Assembly: GCA_964017065.1 (NCBI GenBank)
Contig: OZ024788.1
Span: 13,498,530-13,562,529, forward strand
Direction of reading: 5' to 3'
DNA: 64,000 nucleotides
Origin: Haliclona indistincta
Taxonomy: Eukaryota > Porifera > Demospongiae > Haplosclerida > Chalinidae
Shown here: one piece after another, positions 1-11,274 of the stretch
How positions within the stretch are numbered: the first letter of the stretch is position 1
How the letters are laid out: every line of letters starts with the position of its first letter
Notes under the pieces: generated by a model
Told to the model about the DNA's origin: nothing
Databases searched by the model: none
Seen by the model: only the letters and a program-made list of their open reading frames with translations
Program-made: the position numbers and the translations under genes

Positions 1-845
1 AGTGTGGGTCCTTATCGAATCAAATACCTGGATTGCTACTGCTATTCCAGTGCTGGTAACACATGCTTTAAAAAGATCTAACTTTTCAGACAGCAAGAAT
101 AGAGTTAGGAGAGACTGCTAGAGCAGTACAGTAACATTAGCTTATTCCTACATCAAGTAACAAGTGTGGGTCCTTATCGAATGAAATACCTATGATTGCT
201 GTTGTAATCACAGTGCTGGTAACACATCACCAGCATGCTTTAAAAGGATCTAACTTTTCAGACAGCAAGAATAGAGTTAGTAGAGACTGCCAGAGCAGCC
301 CAGTGACATTAACATATTCCTACATCAAGTAACAAGTGTGGGTCCTTATCGAATCAAACACCTATGATTGCTGCTGTAATCACAGTGCTGGTAACACATC
401 ACCAGCATGCTTTAAAAAGATCTAACTTTTCAGACAGCAAGAATAGAGTTAGTAGAGACTACCTGAGCAGCCCAGTGTCATTAGCTTATTTCTACATCAA
501 GTAACAAGTGTGGGTCCTTATCGAATCAAATACCTGGATTGCTACTGCTATTCCAGTGCTGGTAACACATCACCAGCATGCTTTGAAAAGATCTAACTTT
601 TCAGACAGCAAGAATAGAGTTAGGAGAGACTACTAGAGCAGTACAGTAACATTAGCTTATTCCTACATCAAGTAACAAGTGTGGGTCCTTATCGAATCAA
701 ACACCTATGATTGCTGCTGTAATAACAGTGCTGGTAACACATCACCAGCATGCTTTAAAAAGATCCAACTTTTCAGACAGCAAGAACAGGGTTAGTAGAG
801 ACTAACAGAGCAGCACAGTAACATTACATCGAGCAACAAGGGGAA
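1..845. repeat. 172-bp satellite, about 4.9 copies
   Basis: The phrase AGTGTGGGTCCTTATCGAAT recurs at 1, 163, 335, 507 and 678, giving a period of 171-172 bp. Copies differ by scattered substitutions and a short deletion near 60. Alternate copies share variants (GGATTGCTACTGCTATT versus TGATTGCTGCTGTAAT), which hints at a two-unit higher order. The array runs off the left edge of the window. Confidence 0.95.
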
Positions 846-1977
846 CTGAGAAGTAGAAGGGAAGACGCGAACTCGCTCCGCTGCGCGATCGGCGTTGGTA
901 TGTCACGACAAATATGGACCCCCCTAAAAAGTTCCCCCCGGTCCATAATTTTCGGACCCCCGGCCCTGTTATTTCGAAATATTTTAACCGGGGGGCCAGA
1001 AAATTGCTGAAATATTATGCCACGCGGTAGCAGTGGCATATTTAGGGTTGAGCGGAAAACAAGATGGCGGTTACACTTAGGCTAAACGCAATAATTCACG
1101 TATATCTTGGCTGTTGACGACATCAGGAGTATTTTAAATACCTAGGGGCTATCCTAAGAGGTAAGCGCTTACAATGAGTCTACTAATAAAGACTATAAGG
1201 CCAGTTGCTATGGGCATGACAAGATGGCGTCTCGCCTGGAGGCACTAAGTACTGCACTACCATATCTTCGCCGTACGGGCGTTTCAAGCTAATCTAACGT
1301 TCTGAAGCTCCTTGTACGATTTGTACGATTACAAAGAGACCTTTAGAAGCAAAAGAAACCAGGTTTAAGGTAGTAAACCAGAGTTCACGTGGTCACCCGT
1401 TTGTTCATCTTCTTCTTTCTTCTTCTTCTTATTCTTCAGCGAGTCTAGCACAGTAGTGAGCGAACCAAACGCAACTAAACCTACACAGAAGCAACGCTAC
1501 CTATGACCATCAGTGCACCTGATATCTATTTAGGCCTAAAACACTGGGAGAAGCGAGTATTTCCAGAAAAACAGCGATTTTTGGTCCATAACAGACTCGA
1601 TTCCATCATTCTGTTTGAACTCCGTTACTAGGTTACGCCTACTCGCGCACGCCCGTGTATGTAATTATTCTAATACAAGCGCACCTTAGTACAAATGGCT
1701 TGGAACGCAAGTACTGCTGCCACAACAGTGTTCACAGCAGACAACGAGCATATCTTCACTGTTACACTGGATTTGTCTGTTCAGGCTTGTAAGAATGCTA
1801 TCTTAAGCTTAGCTAATGTTGCATGGTACATGTTGCATGCAGTGCAGAGTCAATCGAGTGCAGTCTCAGCTAGCTGCCAGAACTATTATATATTACAAAT
1901 TAATTTCATTACTTTCGAAACTATACACTGTATTAGCATAAGTGACAACTAAGTGATTAATAAAAAAAAGAAATGAA
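846..1977. other. No gene seen
   Basis: Nothing coding is supported. A GGACCCC-rich block lies at about 910-1005 (listed separately), and a TTCTTC-rich stretch at 1410-1440 sits in a segment that looks distantly similar to 12237-12500. The open frame at 1695-1952 has no recognisable domain and no supporting context. Confidence 0.6.
910..1005. repeat. GGTCC/GGACCCCC dispersed repeat, copy 1
   Basis: This block contains ATGGACCCCCCTAAAAAG, CGGTCCATAATTTTCGGACC and AATATTTTAACCGGGGGG. The same vocabulary (GGTCC, TAATTTTTGGACCCCC, AATATTT) returns at 11135-11195 and 23650-23760, so it is a dispersed repeat of unknown class with internal dyad symmetry. Confidence 0.6.
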
Positions 1978-2265
1978 ACAAGTAATAAAAACATTTTAAC
2001 CAAAATGGAAGAGATTTAGGGTTGGTACATTTATCGAAAAAGTATGGAAACAAGATTTGAAATGAAAAGGATTGTAACAATAGCAGTGTAATGCTACCTC
2101 CCTAAATTAACTGCTTTCGATAGTTGTGGTTAACTTAATAGGGAGGTAGCATTACACTGCTATTGTTACAATCCTTTTCATTTCAAATCTTGTTTCCATA
2201 CTTTTTCGATAAATGTACCAACCCTAAATCTCTTCCATTTTGGTTAAAATGTTTTTATTACTTGT
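1978..2265. mobile_element. 288-bp foldback (MITE-like) palindrome
   Basis: The left arm (1978 to about 2106) starts ACAAGTAATAAAAAC, and the right arm (about 2137-2265) is its near-exact reverse complement, ending GTTTTTATTACTTGT. About 30 bp of loop separates them. No coding capacity. I could not find a clear target-site duplication. The arms differ at only a few positions near the loop, so the element is young or under exchange. Confidence 0.85.
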
Positions 2266-2284
2266 CCATATAGGTTTGTCATCC

Positions 2285-2372
2285 AGCTCCAGAATAGTAC
2301 CGGAAATAGCTCCAAAATAGGACCGGAAGGGGCATGTGCTGTCATCCCAAAGCTCCAGAATAGGACCGGAAG
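2285..2372. repeat. Three copies of a 22-bp AGCTCCARAATAGGACCGGAA motif
   Basis: AGCTCC(A/G)(A/G)AATAG(G/T)ACCGGAA appears at 2285, 2308 and 2351. Three copies in the opposite orientation lie at 11019, 11064 and 11086. The flanking text (TTTGTCATCCAGCTCC here, GGAGGTGGATGACAAAC there) also matches, so the two clusters are inverted copies of one dispersed unit. Confidence 0.8.
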
Positions 2373-2624
2373 CCGCTGCTATGAATGCTAAAGCATAGAT
2401 ATTGGCTAAAGTGTTCGTCTTGTGCTGAAGACGCTGCTAGATAGTATGCCATCCTAATCGTAGCTAGAATCGCACTGCCTGCCTGTCGACAGACCGCGGT
2501 GACGCCGGCACTGCCATCAGTCGTGGCGACATAGTCGCTTGGACTGACCATAGATCTATGCTTGGACCCAATGGCTCAGCAAGTCTTCAGCGTTATCAAC
2601 TAGTAACGCAAACGCATCTTTATT

Positions 2625-4118
2625 ATTATTTTATTATTATTATTATAACTTTACAGCCATATAAAAACATACTGATACAACAAATGAGAATTAGTGAAAG
2701 AAGAAAATGGCTGACAGTAAACATTACATAAAGCAATGCTACTGGGAGGGTTTAGTTAATAATTAGAGGAAAAACCTAAACCGACACATCTGTTACATGG
2801 ACAGAGGAAATGATATGTACAAGGAAGGTCAGAGATGAAATGAGTATAGAAATGAGACCAAAACTCCTCAATAATAATATTTTTAATAGAGATCACAGAT
2901 AATGAAAGGTCAATTCGAGGTAGTGAATTCCAAAGTCTAACGACTCGATTGAAATAAAAATGACGTGAAAATGAAGTTTTGGAGAACTTATGAACAAGTT
3001 TACCAGAGGATGAGGAACGAGTATTGTTAGAAACAAATGAAACGTACGAGAGAGGATCAAAATTGTCAGATGGAGTTTTGAAGCTCTTTATTAGAAACAT
3101 AATGTCTTGCAAATCGAACCAATACATTAGCGGAAGTAGGTCTAAAGATATGAGTCTTTGGCGATAGTCAGAGTAGGGAGACCCTTGCAAAATGTACTTA
3201 GTAGCTTTCTTTTGGATTCTTTCAAGTTGGATAATATGTTTAGTTAAGTATGGATGCCAAACTTGAGAACAGAAGGACAAATGAGATCTCACAAGAGATA
3301 AGTAAAGAGTTTTTTTAGTGGAGATAGATATATTAGGGGATAGAGTTCGTCTAATTAGGAAAAGAGCATGGTAAGCTTTTGAAGAAATAGAGTCGTAGTG
3401 GTTTGACCAAGAGAGATTAGAAGTTAGAGTCAGACCTAGATCTCGTTGTTTCTGAACTGAGACTACTGGGTTACCGGCAATACTATATTGGAAAGAAGGA
3501 TCAGAAATTGCGTCATGGGATGGATGGAGAGCTATTTTTAAAATGGCACATTTAGCACCATTTAGACGGAGATTCCACTGGTCACACCAAGAGGAAACAT
3601 GATCGAGACACAATTGGAGAGAGGCCTGACTCGAATGAGACTCAATACATTTTAGAATTTTGGTATCGTCTGCGAAGAGCAAAAAGTCAGAAGGAGAACA
3701 AAGTGGTAAATCATTGATATAAATAAGGAAAAGTAAAGGGCCAAGAACACTCCCTTGAGGTACTCCAGAAGCAACAGGTAAAGAAGAAGAGCTGTGGTTG
3801 TTGAAAGTAGTAAAATGCAGACGATTACGGAGATAGGAACGAAACCAGAACCACAGACTACCTGTGATACCAAGAGACCACAGCTTAAAAAGCAGCTCAT
3901 CATGTGGCACCGAATCAAATGCTTTACGAAAGTCGAGGTAGACAACATCAGAAGCATAATGCTCGTCAGCGTAGTGAATGACTTTATTTAAAAAGACAAG
4001 CATTTGAGATAAACAGGATCTACTTTTGAGGAAACCAAACTGTTGCTTGTTAAGCTTAGGACGAATAAAATCTATTGTTTTATTGTAAACGATGGTTTCA
4101 AGCACTTTAGCATCTTGA
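2625..4118 (-). mobile_element. 5'-truncated non-LTR retrotransposon (LINE)
   Basis: A minus-strand reverse transcriptase frame (2756-4118) is followed by a 3' UTR and ends in a (TAA)n tail, seen on the + strand as TTATTATTATTTTATTATTA at 2620-2650. The 5' end lies inside the RT domain; no endonuclease is present. Upstream of the cut lies a short GCATCTTGACG repeat. A TAA microsatellite tail is known in I-clade and some other LINEs, but I do not assign a clade. Confidence 0.85.
2756..4118 (-). pseudogene. LINE reverse transcriptase, C-terminal 450 residues
   Basis: The frame encodes the palm and thumb of a non-LTR reverse transcriptase. Visible motifs in order: KSRSCLSQML, then YLDFRKAFDSVPH (motif A with its catalytic Asp), SGVPQGSVLGPLLFLIYIND (motif B), LLFADDTKI (motif C, the FADD box with the two catalytic Asp), then a PYLTKHIIQLERIQKKATKY thumb-like segment. 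It lacks the apurinic endonuclease and the N-terminal RT motifs expected upstream, so it is a dead-on-arrival 5'-truncated copy. The frame is otherwise open to its stop, which suggests a fairly recent insertion. The first in-frame start-like codon has no meaning here. Confidence 0.9.
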
Positions 4119-4185
4119 CGCATCTTGACGCACAAGCATCTTGACGTGCTCCACAGTCTGTAGACTACAGAATACTTGTATTGAC

Positions 4186-5315
4186 CCTGAGCACTAACAC
4201 TCAGGAAAATGCACTCTCATGGCGATCTGAAGCTTAGTCGAGCTTAGTGCCGCACCAAGTTGCATAGTAATCTAGTAGACTTGGTGTGTAAGAATGCTAT
4301 AATGCCACTAAAACAAGAAAATGCACTCTCATGAGGATCTTGGGTCAGAAGTGCACCAAGTTGCCTAGTAATCTAGTAGACTTGGTGTGTGAGAATGCTG
4401 TGAAGCCACTAAAACAAGAAAATGCACTTTCATGAGGATCTTGGATGTGAATTGCACCAAGTTGCCTAGTAATCTAGTAGACTTGGTGTGTGAGACTGCT
4501 GTGATGCCACTAAAACGAGAAAATGCACTCTCATGAGGATCTTGGGTCTGAAGTGCACCAATTTGCATAGTAATCTAGTAGACTTGGTGTGTGAGAATGT
4601 TGTGATGCCACTAAAACGAGAAAATGCACTCTCATGAGGATCTTGGGTCAGAAGTGCACCAATTTGCATAGTAATCTAGTAGACTTGGTGTGTGAGACTG
4701 CTGTGATGCCACTAAAACGAGAAAATGCACTCTCATGAGGATCTTGGGTCTGAAGCGCACCAATTTGCATAGTAATCTAGTAGACTTGGTGTGTGAGAAT
4801 GTTGTGATGCCACTAAAACGAGAAAATGCACTCTCATGAGGATCTTGGGTCAGAAGTGCACCAATTTGCATAGTAATCTAGTAGACTTGGTGTGTGAGAC
4901 TGCTGTGATGCCACTAAAACGAGAAAATGCACTCTCATGAGGATCTTGGGTCTGAAGTGCACCAATTTGCATAGTAATCTAGTAGACTTGGTGTGTGAGA
5001 ATGCTATAATGCCACTAAAACAAGAAAATGCACTCTCATGAGGATCTTGGGTCTGAAGTGCACCAAGTTGCCTACTATAATCTAGTAGACTTGGTGTGTG
5101 AGAATACTGTGATGCCACTAAAACAAGAAAATGCACTCTCATGAGGATCTTGGGTCTGAAGTGCACCAATTTGCATAGTAATCTAGTAGACTTGGTGTGT
5201 GAGAATGCTGTGATGCCACTAAAACAAGAAAATGCACTCTCATGAGGATCTTGGGTATGAAGTGCACTAGTAATCTCAGTAGTAGACTTGGTGTGTGAGA
5301 ATGCTGTAATAGAGT
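4186..5315. repeat. 101-bp minisatellite, about 11 copies
   Basis: AGTAGACTTGGTGTGTGAGA recurs every 100-102 bp (about 4271, 4371, 4472, 4575 and on to 5281). Each unit also contains AAAATGCACTCTCATGAGG and TAGTAATCTAGTAGACTTGG. Because the period is not a multiple of three, each minus-strand frame reads only one or two units; these open frames (HTKSTRLL, QDPHESAFS) are repeat artefacts, not genes. Confidence 0.95.
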
Positions 5316-7100
5316 GATGATATAGGTTACTCACTACTACTTCGCATGATACAGTAACAGCATTCAGTTAAATAGTATCAAAAGAGAGTAAAAATTATTA
5401 GTCAAATTTAATGTACAAAACAATAGTTCTTTGTTTTGGACGATGTTAACATCACAGCTGTAGGAAGTCTTCCTGATCAGGACCTGCATGCAAATAAAGT
5501 AGTATAATAAGACGACAAGGACATATCTTACTAGAGAGAAAAAGTAAGGTGGAATAGTGAAAGATGGTAATTCACCACATACGCAAGTGTGATGTGTGCG
5601 GGTGCAAATTATTAATATTTATTTTAGTGAAAAGTAAGTAGGTGGAGTACTTAAGAGATAAATTTAGGCTCTGTACTGTGAAATGACATAAACGGGAGTA
5701 CCATATACTGATGCGTTACTCACTATAGGCATAGTATAAAATAGCACCATCAGGCATGCTGTATCAAGTCAGTTTAAAAAGGCAACACAAAGACCTATTT
5801 ACCAATGCATGCTATTCTATGGACACTTACAGAAAACATGTTCAATAGTATGTGGCACTGACTTTTTACAAAAATAATATTTGGCTAAATTGACATGCAG
5901 GCATCACAAAATGCCTATGAAATACAGATCTTTCAATTTTAAAACTAGACATGGCCACTTGTTACATTAACGCATGAATAAGCATTCCTACTATGTGCAC
6001 TCAGTGTTTGCAGAGATTCTTTATGCATAGAGGTCTCTTTTTGAATTGATAGTTTGTACTGCTGACAGCCATTACTAGTTATGTGGCTCTGCTCAAACAT
6101 GAAGTGTTTCATACACTTTTGTTCACAGACTCATATGTACTCCGACATGTTTGCAGACTTGTTGCTTCCTCTTGCCATGTGGAAATTACCTTGAGTTTGC
6201 CAGTGACTATAATTATACGCTTAACAAGAAATGACTACGTTTTTAATAGTAGATTTAATTTCTTGCATGCAATGGTAAAAACAAACAGACTCACAATAGA
6301 CTGTAATGAACATTACATAACACCACACACTTGTAATCATCACCACAGTTTTAGGACATATCATGAGAGTATACCAGTATGGTAACAGTGCAAGTCATTA
6401 CCAGTGTGAAAAGAAAGCAATAGTAGACAATAGTTATGTTAGTGAGATAATACTCTCAATAGAGAGGGGTTGTGCCACTTGTGAGGAAGTACGTCACTAT
6501 ACGAAAACACACATTTATTGTCATAGTATACTGGTTGCCACTAGGAAGTGAGCTATAGGCCACAGGTAGCATGCGCTGACATACAACTACGTAGGTAAGT
6601 ATAATATTTCATGTATGGTTCCATGTAGCCCACCATGGCTCATGTTGATATCATCTACAAACTGGATCAGCGCAAGCATGATCAGTCAAGCGCACAATTT
6701 TCAGTCAGTGTGTGGCCCTTTGTGTACACTTACACTGCATGTTCCATCAGTCAGCAATGCGTGGACCCTAAAATTATTTTGTCAGAACAGTTGCTTGTTA
6801 CTGGTTCAAATCATTGTTGAGATGACATTATTAATAATAATAACAATGAGCACTTAAAGAGGTCAACAAGGTTGAATAATTATAGTAATGATCTGATCTT
6901 TAGATTGTAGCCACAGCTCCTGCAGGTGTTCAAAAAGAGAAAGAAGTAATTAGTATACAAAGCACCATCAGTGACTCTACAATAGTCTACAAATGGTAAC
7001 AGTTACCATAGTTACGGCTATAAAGAACTATTAAACTATGTCTTTGACCATACGTATTACTTAGACCATACCACGTGACTTTCGACCAATCAGATCGCTC
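5316..7100. other. No gene seen
   Basis: AT-rich unique sequence. Short open frames (6083-6385, 6363-6551, 6615-6857) overlap each other in different frames and show no domain, signal or codon pattern that I recognise. Confidence 0.6.
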
Positions 7101-7104
7101 AAAA

Positions 7105-7225
7105 AGTGTGCATTAAATAGCTTAATGCACACTTTTATTAATGCACCTCGTGGATTAAGTTCTTAATGCACACTTTTATTAATGCACCTCGTTCTTAATG
7201 CACACTTTTATTAACGCACACTTTG
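7105..7225. repeat. Short tandem repeat TTAATGCACACTTTTATTAA
   Basis: TTAATGCACACTTTTATTAA is present at about 7123, 7162 and 7194, alternating with TGCACCTCGT. The unit is 30-40 bp. Confidence 0.85.
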
Positions 7226-7276
7226 TCAAAATAGCAAGCACTCGGTTGGAGAGTCACCTGGTATGGTCTAAAACGT

Positions 7277-7418
7277 TTAAACCACACTAGGCGGGCACCG
7301 CCTAGTGTGGTCTAAATATTACTTAATGTAGGTAAGGAGTGCTCTACGTGATTTATGGCACGAGACCACAGCCCGAGTGCCATAAATCACGTAGAGCACG
7401 ACTTACCTACATTAAGTG
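7277..7418. repeat. Two adjacent long hairpins
   Basis: Hairpin 1 (7281-7310) is ACCACACTAGGCGG, a 2-nt spacer, and its complement CCGCCTAGTGTGGT. Hairpin 2 has arms 7321-7361 and 7376-7418: ACTTAATGTAGGTAAG and GTGATTTATGGCAC on the left are mirrored by GTGCCATAAATCAC and CTTACCTACATTAAGT on the right, with a loop of about 14 nt. The word TGGTCTAAA at 7264 and 7308 suggests both may be part of one foldback element. Confidence 0.8.
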
Positions 7419-7752
7419 ATTTAAAGTATAAGCCCAGGCAGCAGCTATGTTGCGACAAGCGATTTCTTGTGAATGGCTGACTCAGCGTGCTATATGGGAA
7501 TTAAATCACGTTTAATATAACGCTGATATTGTACGGTGGGCGGGGATCACGAAATAAGTGATTTACAGGAAGCGCGGTGCCTTTGATTCCGCCCTCGCAT
7601 TCTTTAAATCAAGGTAAAGTGCCCTACTTTGGTGATACATACAGATGCAAACATCCTACACCTTGACACACATGCAAATATTTAACACACAAACACACAG
7701 AATTACCAATCATACTCCTCTATAGGTTCACAATGACAGCTCATACTCATCT

Positions 7753-8200
7753 GGTTCTCATATTGAATGGCTACAAAAATTGATCGAGAAGAAAAAACAG
7801 AGGGTGAGAGGGAGAGCTCGAGAGAGAGGTAGGAGGAAAGAGAGAGTAGGTAGAGTAGGTTGAGACACTGTCACACACGCCTGCATACACACACGCACGC
7901 ACGCACGCACACACACACACACATACACTGTACTAAGACTTACCACTTATACTGGTCTGGTGGCTACAGGAATTGATCAAGAGAGAAAGAGGTTGGACGG
8001 AGCTCTGTAGGGAAAGAGAGAGTGGTGGGAGGGAAGAAAGAGAGAGGGAAGAAGAGAGTGCATGGTGGGATGGAAGAAGAGAGAGCGAGGTGGGAGAAAG
8101 AAGAGAGGTGGTAAAAGAGGGAGGAGAGAGAGGAAGGAGAAAGAGGGAGAGAATGAGAGAGAGAGATGGAGGGAGAAATAGAGGAAGAGTGACGTGGGGA
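7753..8200. repeat. Purine-rich (GA) tract with CA microsatellite
   Basis: Long GAGAGA/GGGAGA stretches at 7790-7850 and 7980-8200 flank an ACACACGCACGCACGCACAC run (7880-7926). Lead-in text resembling GGCTACAGGAATTGATCAAG occurs before each purine tract and again near 9345, so a unit carrying its own GA tail seems to be repeated. The overlapping open frames on both strands are low-complexity artefacts. Confidence 0.85.
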
Positions 8201-8344
8201 TGAAGTAAATGAGTACAAAACACTGCATCAACACATACTGATACTTACCCATCATACTCATCTACGCTAATTATTGGCTGGCTATGAGGTAATAATACAC
8301 ATAAATGCAGCATAAATGTGTAGGAAATCGCCGGTGACCCTATG

Positions 8345-9105
8345 CATAGATAAATACCCTATGTACAGGATAATTGGTAACTGCTCACATGAGCAAATCC
8401 CCTAATACATTTCCACGCGGGCGTCATCATTCGGGTTATTAGCGCCTATGCAGATCTTGACCACCAGTTAAATCGCCACCAAAGAAAAAAAATACGGCTA
8501 TTTCAGGCACCCAAGAACACTTTCACTGGAGAGAAGCTCAGAGAACGTTGATAGATATGCCAGCGATTGTTTGACAATGCGTTAAATTGTGCTGGAAGCT
8601 TCTTCGCAGCAGAATTGTCTAAGTCGCCGATTCCACAGCTTAGTATGGGACTAGAAGTCTCTTAAGAAGACAGCTACCTGAGTAAAAACACGGCTAGGAT
8701 AAACATGTGGCATTGGTGTAATAGGATAACAACCAATGTAGTTTGAAGATCGGTTTGCTTGGTTTTGTGACGTGGCCGAGGACGTAGATATGCTGTTTCA
8801 ATGGGACTGAAACTGTCCGAGTATAATTCTGTGCTCGGTTCTACTTATACAGTTGGAAAGCCTGGTTATTTGCACGTTCGGAAGCAGTACTATGATGAGT
8901 ATAGCTATCTTAGTCTTGGAGTACTGCAAGCACAAACATGGCCAAGTACGCGGGTTTTGTACAAGTTTGACAAAAATTAACGACGTAACAAGAAACATCA
9001 ACTTCAGAGAAATTCAGCCCAACACTGATTGCCCGCACTAATGTGCAAAAATCCTATGCAGGACCAACTGGAGCATCCTATACATGATGGGGGTATTTAT
9101 CTATG
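8345..9105. mobile_element. 761-bp non-autonomous DNA transposon with TIRs
   Basis: CATAGATAAATACCC at 8345-8359 is matched by its exact complement GGGTATTTATCTATG at 9091-9105, with weaker pairing continuing inward (TGTACAGGAT versus ATCCTATACA). CCCTATG flanks both ends directly (8338-8344 and 9106-9112), as expected of a 7-8-bp target-site duplication. No transposase is encoded. The size of the duplication would fit hAT-like elements, but the superfamily is an inference. Confidence 0.7.
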
Positions 9106-9112
9106 CCCTATG

Positions 9113-9840
9113 ACAGTCAGCTATGACTGTGTGCAGTTGTGGTAGAGAGAGAAAAAGTGTGTGTGAGGGAGGTGCATAGAAATGAGAGAGGTGAGAAAGA
9201 GCGAGGAAAGAAGAAATACAGAGAAATTATGGGGGTGGAGGAAGTGGGAGGAGTGAGAGAGATCTCTAGGAAAGGAAAGAGAGGAGATATAGAATCACTG
9301 TCACACATGAACATACTGTGACTCGCTTCTCCCATGTTTGGTAGTTACAGAGATCAATCTAGAGAGTGAAAGAATAAACACCAGAGAGAGGTAGAGAAAA
9401 GTGTCACACATACCTATGAAGTGAGTCTGCCACTGTCTGCAATAATAAGAGACTGCATGATGAGGAACTAAAGCATTAAAATTTTTGCAATGCTGTTCAT
9501 GTTCATGGCTGACCTTCATGTGAAGTGTGGTTAAGATTCTCTATCAGTTGTGCACAACAGTGTATAAGTCTGACCATAAGAAGATAAGAGAAACAAAACA
9601 AAAGATTAATCAACTCCAGCCAATTTATGTGTACGGTCTAGTAACAGAACATATATAATAATTATAGTGTCATACATAATGTGTTGAACAAGGGGCGGTC
9701 GCTCCAATTGGTCCTGTACTTACATCTGTGACAGCGGTCAAGATTCGCTGATCGAAGCAATCAAGGCCAAATTTCCCCGCTCTGGTCAACATCAAGACAC
9801 GCTAGAGCTAGCTAATTACCAAGAGCTGCGTTGCTTGATG
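9113..9840. other. No gene seen
   Basis: A short purine-rich stretch (9140-9290) and unique AT-rich DNA. No supported gene. Confidence 0.6.
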
Positions 9841-9844
9841 CATA

Positions 9845-10830
9845 TACACTAACACACAGCTCAGTCAGTAAAGCACACACACTCACACACAGCTCAGTCA
9901 GTAAAGCACATACACTAACACACAGCTCAGTCAGTAAAGCACACACACTAACACACAGCTCAGTCAGTAAAGCACATACACTAACACACAGCTCAGCCGG
10001 TCAGTAAAGCACATACACTAACACACAGCTCAGCCGGTCAGTAAAGCACATACACTAACACACAGCTCAGCCGGTCAGTAAAGCACATACACTAACACAC
10101 AGCTCAGCCGGTCAGTAAAGCACACACACTAACACACAGCTCAGCCGGTCAGTAAAGCACACACACTAACACACAGCTCAGCCGGTCAGTAAAGCACACA
10201 CACTAACACACAGCTCAGCCGGTCAGTAAAGCACACACACTAACACACAGCTCAGTCAGTAAAGCACATACACTAACACACAGCTCAGCCGGTCAGTAAA
10301 GCACATACACTAACACACAGCTCAGTCAGTAAAGCACATACACTCACACACAGCTCAGTCAGTAAAGCACATACACTAACACACAGCTCGGTCAGTAAAG
10401 CACACACACTAACACACAGATCCACAGTCAGTAAAGCATACACTAACACACAGCTCCGCAGTCAGTAAAGCATACACTAACACACAGCTCAGTCAGTAAA
10501 GCAAACACTAACACACAGCTCTGTCAATAAAGCATACACTAACACACAGCTCTGTCAGTAAAGCATACACTAACACACAGCTCTGTCAGTAAAGCATACA
10601 CTAAAACACAGCTCTGTCAGTAAAGCAAACACTAACACACAGCTCTGTCAGTAAAGCATACACTATAAACACACAGCTCTGTCAGTAAAGCATACACTAA
10701 CACACAGCTCAGTCAGTAAAGCATACACTAACACACAGCTCTGTTAGTAAAGCATACACTAACACACAGCTCTGTCAGTAAAGCATACCATGCCACTATT
10801 AAACACACAGCTCAGTCAGTAAAGGGCCAC
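9845..10830. repeat. 30-36-bp minisatellite, about 30 copies
   Basis: Units of the form ACACACAGCTCAGTCAGTAA AGCACATACACTA repeat for almost 1 kb. Three length classes are grouped in blocks: about 32 bp (CAGTCAG), 36 bp (CAGCCGGTCAG, roughly 9985-10300), and 30 bp (CTCTGTCAG, after about 10500). The blockwise grouping implies separate local expansions. Confidence 0.95.
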
Positions 10831-11018
10831 GCGTATATACTAAGTAAAGCCCATTATACATGACATGTATATACCTCAGTGCAGAGCACTAACAGCACAC
10901 ACAACAGCCTGACTGCTCTGCCTCTTGCATATCAGTCCAGGAGATAACTGAGCCGGAACGCCGCCATTTTTTGACAGAAAACAATGAGTTTGGCTCACAC
11001 GAGTGGATTCATAGCGCT

Positions 11019-11195
11019 CTTCCGGTCCTATCTTGGAGCTGGGCGGACGACAACTCTAGACATCTTCCGGTCCTATTTTGGAGCTATTTCCGGTCCTATT
11101 CTGGAGGTGGATGACAAACGTCTATCGAAATATTTGGACTCCAGTGAATATATTTTGCCCCCCCCTGGTCCGTAATTTTTGGACCCCCCATTTTT
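11019..11195. repeat. Inverted copy of the 22-bp motif cluster plus GGACCCC block
   Basis: Complements of the 2285-2372 motif occur at 11019, 11064 and 11086 (CTTCCGGTCCTAT..TGGAGCT). They are followed at 11150-11195 by CCCCCCTGGTCCGTAATTTT and GGACCCCCC, the second copy of the GGTCC/GGACC repeat. The open frame at 10984-11175 is built from these repeats and is not a gene. Confidence 0.75.
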
Positions 11196-11274
11196 TATTT
11201 AAGAACCAACAATAGTTGTAATACCTTTCATCACTGACATTATAATCATGAAGAATAGCAACTACAATACGTAC

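Noticed and set aside
1695..1952. 85-codon + strand frame
   Set aside because: No recognisable domain, no signal, isolated among repeats.
4365..5334. Several minus-strand frames with HTKSTRLL and QDPHESAFS
   Set aside because: They are produced by the 101-bp minisatellite, whose period shifts frame each unit.
7933..8261. Overlapping open frames on both strands in the GA tract
   Set aside because: Low-complexity sequence without stops; no domain.
9845..10830. CRISPR-like array
   Set aside because: Units are directly adjacent with no unique spacers; a plain minisatellite in a eukaryotic genome.
10984..11175. 63-codon frame containing FRSYLGAG and FRSYFGAI
   Set aside because: Built from the CCGGTCCTAT..GGAGCT motif repeats.
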